This document shows positions 60,471 to 64,000 of a stretch of 64,000 bases of DNA, piece after piece. The notes beneath the pieces were generated by a model. It did no database searches, was not told the origin of the DNA, and was given only the letters and a program-made list of their open reading frames with translations. Each line of letters starts with the position of its first letter. Position 1 is the first letter of the stretch. Source of the DNA: Actinoplanes sp. SE50/110 (GTDB lineage: Bacteria > Actinomycetota > Actinomycetes > Mycobacteriales > Micromonosporaceae); the NCBI RefSeq assembly GCF_900119315.1, contig NZ_LT827010.1, positions 503,501-567,500 on the forward strand, read 5' to 3'. Both the position numbers and the translations under genes were made by a program.

Positions 60471-62489
60471 GTGCCACTGAGCCCCGAGGTGCGTGCCCTG
60501 TTCACCTGGCGCCGAGTGCTGGGCCGGGCCCGCGGCGTGCTGCGCAGCGCGGTCACCACCTTCGTCGTGGTGACCGTGACGCTGTGGCTGATGCCCGGCG
60601 TGGCCGGCGCCGACATCGTCGACACGCTCGGCCTGGTGGTGCTGGTCGCCGTGGTGGGCGCGGTGCTGCGCCCGCTGCTGCTGCTCGGGATCACCGCGCT
60701 GGGCGGCTGGGGCGCCATGCTGTCCGGCGTGATCGCCCAGGTCATGGTGATGGTGGTCGCCCTCGAACTGGACCCGGCGAGCCGGATCAACGGCCTGCCC
60801 AGCCTGGTCACCGCGGCCATCCTCGCGGTCATCTTCGCGGCCCTGCTGGACTGGATGGCCGACGCCGGCAGCGACGACACCTTCGTCCGGGAGGCCCGCC
60901 GGCTGATGCGCGGGGTCCGGCGCCGCGCGGCCCGCCGCGCCGGCGGCCCGCTCCTCAGCGCCCGCCGCCCCCGCCCCGGCACCGAGCCCGGCCTGCTCGT
61001 CGTCCAGCTCGACGGGGTGGCCGAGCCGGTGCTGCGCTGGGCGATCCGGGCCGGCAACCTGCCGGTGCTCGGGAACTGGCTGCGCAGTGGCAGCCACAGC
61101 CTGCGGCCGTGGCACACCGGGCTGCCGTCGACCACCCCGGCGTCGCAGGCCGGCATCCTGCACGGCGCGTCCCGGCAGATCCCGGCGTTCCGCTGGTTCG
61201 AGAAGGAGACCGGCAAGGTGATGGTCTCCAACCGGCCGCGGGATGCCGCGGTGATCGAACGCCGGCTCAGCGACGGGCACGGGCTGCTCCGCGACGGCGG
61301 GGTCAGCATCAGCAACGCGTTCGGCGGGGACGCCGTCACCAACCTGCTGACGATCAGTCACGCGGCGCTGCCCGGGCGGTCGGCACGGGGCTGGGCGGCG
61401 TTCATGGCCTCGCCGTACGGCTTCACCCGGGCCCTGGTCCTCGGCGTCGCCGAGGTCTTCACCGAGCTGCACCAGGCCCGCCTGCAGCGCCGCCGGAACG
61501 TGCAGCCGCGGGTCAGCCGCTCCGGCGCCTACCTCGCGCTGCGCCCGGCCGCCATGCTGCTGCGCGACGTGAACATCTCGCTGGTCGCCGAGCAGATGGC
61601 CCGCGGCGTCCCGGTCGTCTACTGCGACCTGGTCGACTACGACGAGGTGGCGCACCACGCCGGCCCGGCCCGGCCGGAGTCGATGCGCCAGCTGGAGAGC
61701 CTGGACCGGATGCTCGGCGTGCTGGAACGACTCTCGCCCGAGGCGGCCCGGCGATACCACCTCGTGGTGCTCTCCGACCACGGGCAGAGCCAGGGCGCCA
61801 CCTTCCGGCAGCGGCACGGCGAAACCCTCGACGAGGTGGTGGAACGGCTCACCAGCGAGCCGGCCGCCGCACCCCGGGAGTCCGATCCGGCGCCGATCGC
61901 CGCCCCGCTGCTGGTGCTCTCCTCCGGGAACCTGTCGCTGGTCTATCTGGCCCGGCTCCCGCACCGGGTGCTCCGGGCCGAGATCGAACAGCGGTATCCG
62001 CGGCTGATCGCCGGCCTGGCCGCACACCCCGGGGTCGGTCTGGTGATCGTGGGCGACGAGCACGGGCCGATCGCTTTCGGTCCCGGTGGCAGCCACCGGC
62101 TGCGCGACGGCAAGATCGACGGCAAAGATCCATTATTGCCGTACGGTCGTCACGCGCGCGCCGACCTGCTGCGGCACCAGGAGTCGGCGCACCTGGGCGA
62201 CCTCGTGGTGATCAGCTCGGTCGACCCGGAGACCGACGAGGTGGCCGCGTTCGAGGAGCTCGTCGGCTCGCACGGTGGACTCGGCGGCTGGCAGACCGAC
62301 GCGATGCTGGTCCACCCGGCCGCCTGGCCGATCACCGCGGACCTGCACGGGCCGGACGCGGTGCACCGTCAGCTCATCGAGTGGCTGGTCATGCTCGGGC
62401 TCCGCGAACAGGTCACCCCGGCGCTCTCCGGCATCTCAGTCGAAACGACGCGCGACCCGCTGGCTGAGCGACCAGTACGAGGCCGGTAA
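60471..62489 (+). CDS. Holin-like membrane domain fused to type I phosphodiesterase
   Basis: About 672 residues if started at GTG 60471. Residues about 25-125 hold four hydrophobic helices of the phage_holin_4/Mycobacterium-like type. From about 165 follows an alkaline-phosphatase-superfamily domain: QLDGVAEPVLRWA (metal Asp), LPSTTPASQAGILHG (nucleophile Thr), DLVDYDEVAHHAGP and VLSDHGQSQGATF (metal Asp/His) and GGSHRLRDG. The combination is common in actinobacteria, but its substrate is not known to me. The GTG at 60444 is another possible start. The 3' end overlaps the convergent SDR gene by 54 bp. Confidence 0.82.
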   Translation: MPLSPEVRALFTWRRVLGRARGVLRSAVTTFVVVTVTLWLMPGVAGADIVDTLGLVVLVAVVGAVLRPLLLLGITALGGWGAMLSGVIAQVMVMVVALELDPASRINGLPSLVTAAILAVIFAALLDWMADAGSDDTFVREARRLMRGVRRRAARRAGGPLLSARRPRPGTEPGLLVVQLDGVAEPVLRWAIRAGNLPVLGNWLRSGSHSLRPWHTGLPSTTPASQAGILHGASRQIPAFRWFEKETGKVMVSNRPRDAAVIERRLSDGHGLLRDGGVSISNAFGGDAVTNLLTISHAALPGRSARGWAAFMASPYGFTRALVLGVAEVFTELHQARLQRRRNVQPRVSRSGAYLALRPAAMLLRDVNISLVAEQMARGVPVVYCDLVDYDEVAHHAGPARPESMRQLESLDRMLGVLERLSPEAARRYHLVVLSDHGQSQGATFRQRHGETLDEVVERLTSEPAAAPRESDPAPIAAPLLVLSSGNLSLVYLARLPHRVLRAEIEQRYPRLIAGLAAHPGVGLVIVGDEHGPIAFGPGGSHRLRDGKIDGKDPLLPYGRHARADLLRHQESAHLGDLVVISSVDPETDEVAAFEELVGSHGGLGGWQTDAMLVHPAAWPITADLHGPDAVHRQLIEWLVMLGLREQVTPALSGISVETTRDPLAERPVRGR

Positions 62490-63266
62490 CAGCCGGACCA
62501 GCAGGTCAGCGGCGCGCGCCTCCCGGGTGATCACCAGACGCGGGCGGCGGGACTGCACCGCGGCGACGATCTGCCGGGCCGCCTCCTCCGGGGGCAGGGT
62601 CAGCGCCCGTTCGTGGAAGTTCCTGTTCTGCGCGGCCTGCTCACCATCCGGGTCGGGGCCACTGAGCCGCGCGTTCAGGGCGATGCCGGTGCGCACCCCG
62701 CCCGGGTGCACCACGGTCACCCCGACCCCGCGCGGCGTGAGCTCGTGGCGCAACGACTCGGTGAAACCGCGTACCGCGAATTTGCTCGTCGCGTAGGCCA
62801 CCTGGCCCGGCGGAGCGATCAGGCCGAAGAGGCTGGAGATGTTGACCAGGTGCGAACCCGGCCGGGCCAGCAGCTGCGGCAGGAAGGCCTTGGTCATCCG
62901 GATCACCGCGTGCAGGTTGATCTCCAGCAGCCACTCGACGTCGGCCAGCCGGTTCTGCTCGAAAGTGCCGGAAAGGGTGACGCCGGCGTTGTTGATCAGA
63001 AGATCCGCGCCGCCGAGGCGCGACGAGACTTCGGCCGCGAGGTCCAGGCGGTCCTCGCCGTCACCCAGATCGACGGTGTACGTCGTGACGCCCGAAACGC
63101 CGAGGTCACGCGCCAGCCCGGCGACCCGCTCCAGGCCCTCCGCATCCTTGTCGACCAGGACCAGCACCGACCGGCGGCGGGCCAGTTCGAGCGCGAGCGC
63201 CGCGCCGATGCCGCCGGCCGCGCCGGTGATCACGCAGGTACGTCCCGCGAAGCTGAACCTTCGCAC
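62436..63266 (-). CDS. Short-chain dehydrogenase/reductase
   Basis: A 276-residue classical SDR: cofactor motif TGAAGGIGAALA (15-26), NNAGVT (about 91-96), catalytic Ser in VNISSLFG and YATSK (Tyr about 157, Lys about 161). VDKD in strand 2 favours NAD(H). The C-terminal SYWSLSQRVARRFD is like SDRs near dedA. It follows dedA by 15 bp and may be in its operon. The final 54 bp overlap the 3' end of the convergent phosphodiesterase gene. Confidence 0.9.
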   Translation of the reverse strand: MRRFSFAGRTCVITGAAGGIGAALALELARRRSVLVLVDKDAEGLERVAGLARDLGVSGVTTYTVDLGDGEDRLDLAAEVSSRLGGADLLINNAGVTLSGTFEQNRLADVEWLLEINLHAVIRMTKAFLPQLLARPGSHLVNISSLFGLIAPPGQVAYATSKFAVRGFTESLRHELTPRGVGVTVVHPGGVRTGIALNARLSGPDPDGEQAAQNRNFHERALTLPPEEAARQIVAAVQSRRPRLVITREARAADLLVRLLPASYWSLSQRVARRFD

Positions 63267-63281
63267 CCGCCTCCGCCTTCC

Positions 63282-63950
63282 TCACACGGGTTTCTCGCCG
63301 GGCGGCTGCGCTGCCGCGGCCCGGGCGCGCCGGCGCCGGATGTGCCGCACGTGCAGCGCCACATAGGTCGCCACGGCCAGCACCACCAGCGCGATCGCCG
63401 GCCACTTGTACCGGTGCGCCTGGTCGATGATGGTCACCAGGTTCTGGCCCAGCAGGTACGACACCGTGGTCCACCAGCCGACCCAGAGCGCCGCGCCGAT
63501 CGCGTTGTACAGCAGGAACGTCCGCCACGGCATCCGGGTGATCCCGGCGATCACGCCGTTGAGCTGCCGCAGCCCGTCGATGAACCGGGCCACCACGATG
63601 ATCCGGTTGCCCCGCCGGGCGAAGAACTGCTCCGCCTTCTCCAGCCGCTCCGGGGTGACGAAGATGTAGCGCCCGAACCGGTTGACCACCGCACGGCCGC
63701 CGCGCAACCCGATCCAGTAACCGATGTTGTCGCCGAGCACCGCGGCCACGAAACAGATCAGGGCGACCACGTAGATGTTCATCCGGCCGGCGCCGGCATA
63801 GATCGCGGCGGCCACCATGATCGTCTGACCGGGGGCCGGCACGCCGAAGCTCTCCACCCCGATGACGCCGGCGAGGGCCAGATATCCCCAGCGGTCCAGA
63901 ATTGGCGCGACGCTGTGGAGGAACCCGGGAAGCTCGGCTGAAGGTGGCAT
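63282..63950 (-). CDS. DedA family membrane protein
   Basis: A 222-residue DedA/VTT-domain protein. ESFGVPAPGQTIMVAAAIYA holds the re-entrant loop acidic residue, GDNIGYWIGLRGGRAVVNRFGRY is the family core, and VVARFIDGLRQLNGVIAGITRMPWRTFL the second half-loop with the conserved Arg. DedA proteins recycle undecaprenyl phosphate or phospholipid carriers across the membrane. TACCGT (63958-63963, minus strand) seven bases before the ATG suggests a leaderless mRNA. Confidence 0.92.
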   Translation of the reverse strand: MPPSAELPGFLHSVAPILDRWGYLALAGVIGVESFGVPAPGQTIMVAAAIYAGAGRMNIYVVALICFVAAVLGDNIGYWIGLRGGRAVVNRFGRYIFVTPERLEKAEQFFARRGNRIIVVARFIDGLRQLNGVIAGITRMPWRTFLLYNAIGAALWVGWWTTVSYLLGQNLVTIIDQAHRYKWPAIALVVLAVATYVALHVRHIRRRRARAAAAQPPGEKPV

Positions 63951-64000
63951 CGGCTACACGGTAGCCGTCGTCACCGGCAACGGCCGCATGGACCAGACCT

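Noticed and set aside
60471..60850. Prophage remnant suggested by the holin-like domain
   Set aside because: The helices are part of a larger phosphodiesterase protein common in actinobacteria, and no other phage gene is near.

Overview
The window is about 64 kb of very GC-rich DNA with actinobacterial gene content: a SepH-type septation protein, a mycobacterial-type SerC and citrate synthase, ZAS-type ECF sigma control, a c-di-AMP riboswitch on cell-wall hydrolases, and many GTG starts and GTGA overlaps. The mix of genes best fits a filamentous actinomycete of the Micromonosporaceae (Actinoplanes-like). This is inferred from gene content, not from a marker gene. It reads as ordinary chromosome. 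I saw no rRNA, tRNA, transposase, integrase or CRISPR array.

Layout. 1-9.4 kb: a partial RNA 2',3'-cyclic phosphodiesterase, sepH, the coupled pair citrate synthase > serC, divergent pdxH > MFS, then galM > nitroreductase, a small conserved protein and a glutaryl-CoA-type acyl-CoA dehydrogenase. 9.4-11.7 kb: a DUF4230 membrane protein and a PspC-domain protein between repeat-rich spacers. 11.7-16.9 kb: carbohydrate genes (MsiK/UgpC-type ATPase, an anti-sigma-like ATPase, beta-phosphoglucomutase > GH65 phosphorylase). 16.9-19.5 kb: two divergent paralogous secreted cell-wall proteins, each behind its own c-di-AMP riboswitch. 19.5-24.7 kb: a polysaccharide-export ABC transporter, a TetR regulator, and NAD salvage (pnuC > nadR). 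24.7-32.1 kb: TetR/DHA2 exporter, cysteine dioxygenase > rhodanese, a secreted neprosin-type protein, ECF sigma > 20-codon ORF > anti-sigma, and an S66 peptidase. 32.4-41 kb: exporter, receiver protein, oxidoreductase, histidine kinase > LuxR regulator, MMPL transporter and paired CrcB fluoride channels. 41-49.8 kb: GGDEF-EAL protein, APC permease, NDH-2-like enzyme, a flippase-like membrane protein, and TetR/MFS with clear operators. 50-55.7 kb: secreted S33 peptidase, a Mn(II) riboswitch with a GDT1-type exporter > cyclase > TPR proteins. 55.7-64 kb: MarR > MFS, two orphan proteins, a GH18 lipoprotein, a phosphodiesterase fused to a holin-like membrane domain, and dedA > SDR.

Regulation stands out. 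Near-identical palindromes lie exactly 60 bp upstream of the histidine kinase and MMPL start codons, which links the two-component system to the transporter. At least 14 genes have a TANNNT -10-like hexamer 6-7 nt before the start codon, usually without a Shine-Dalgarno sequence, which suggests leaderless mRNAs. Several spacers, mostly just past gene 3' ends, hold different families of short tandem repeats.
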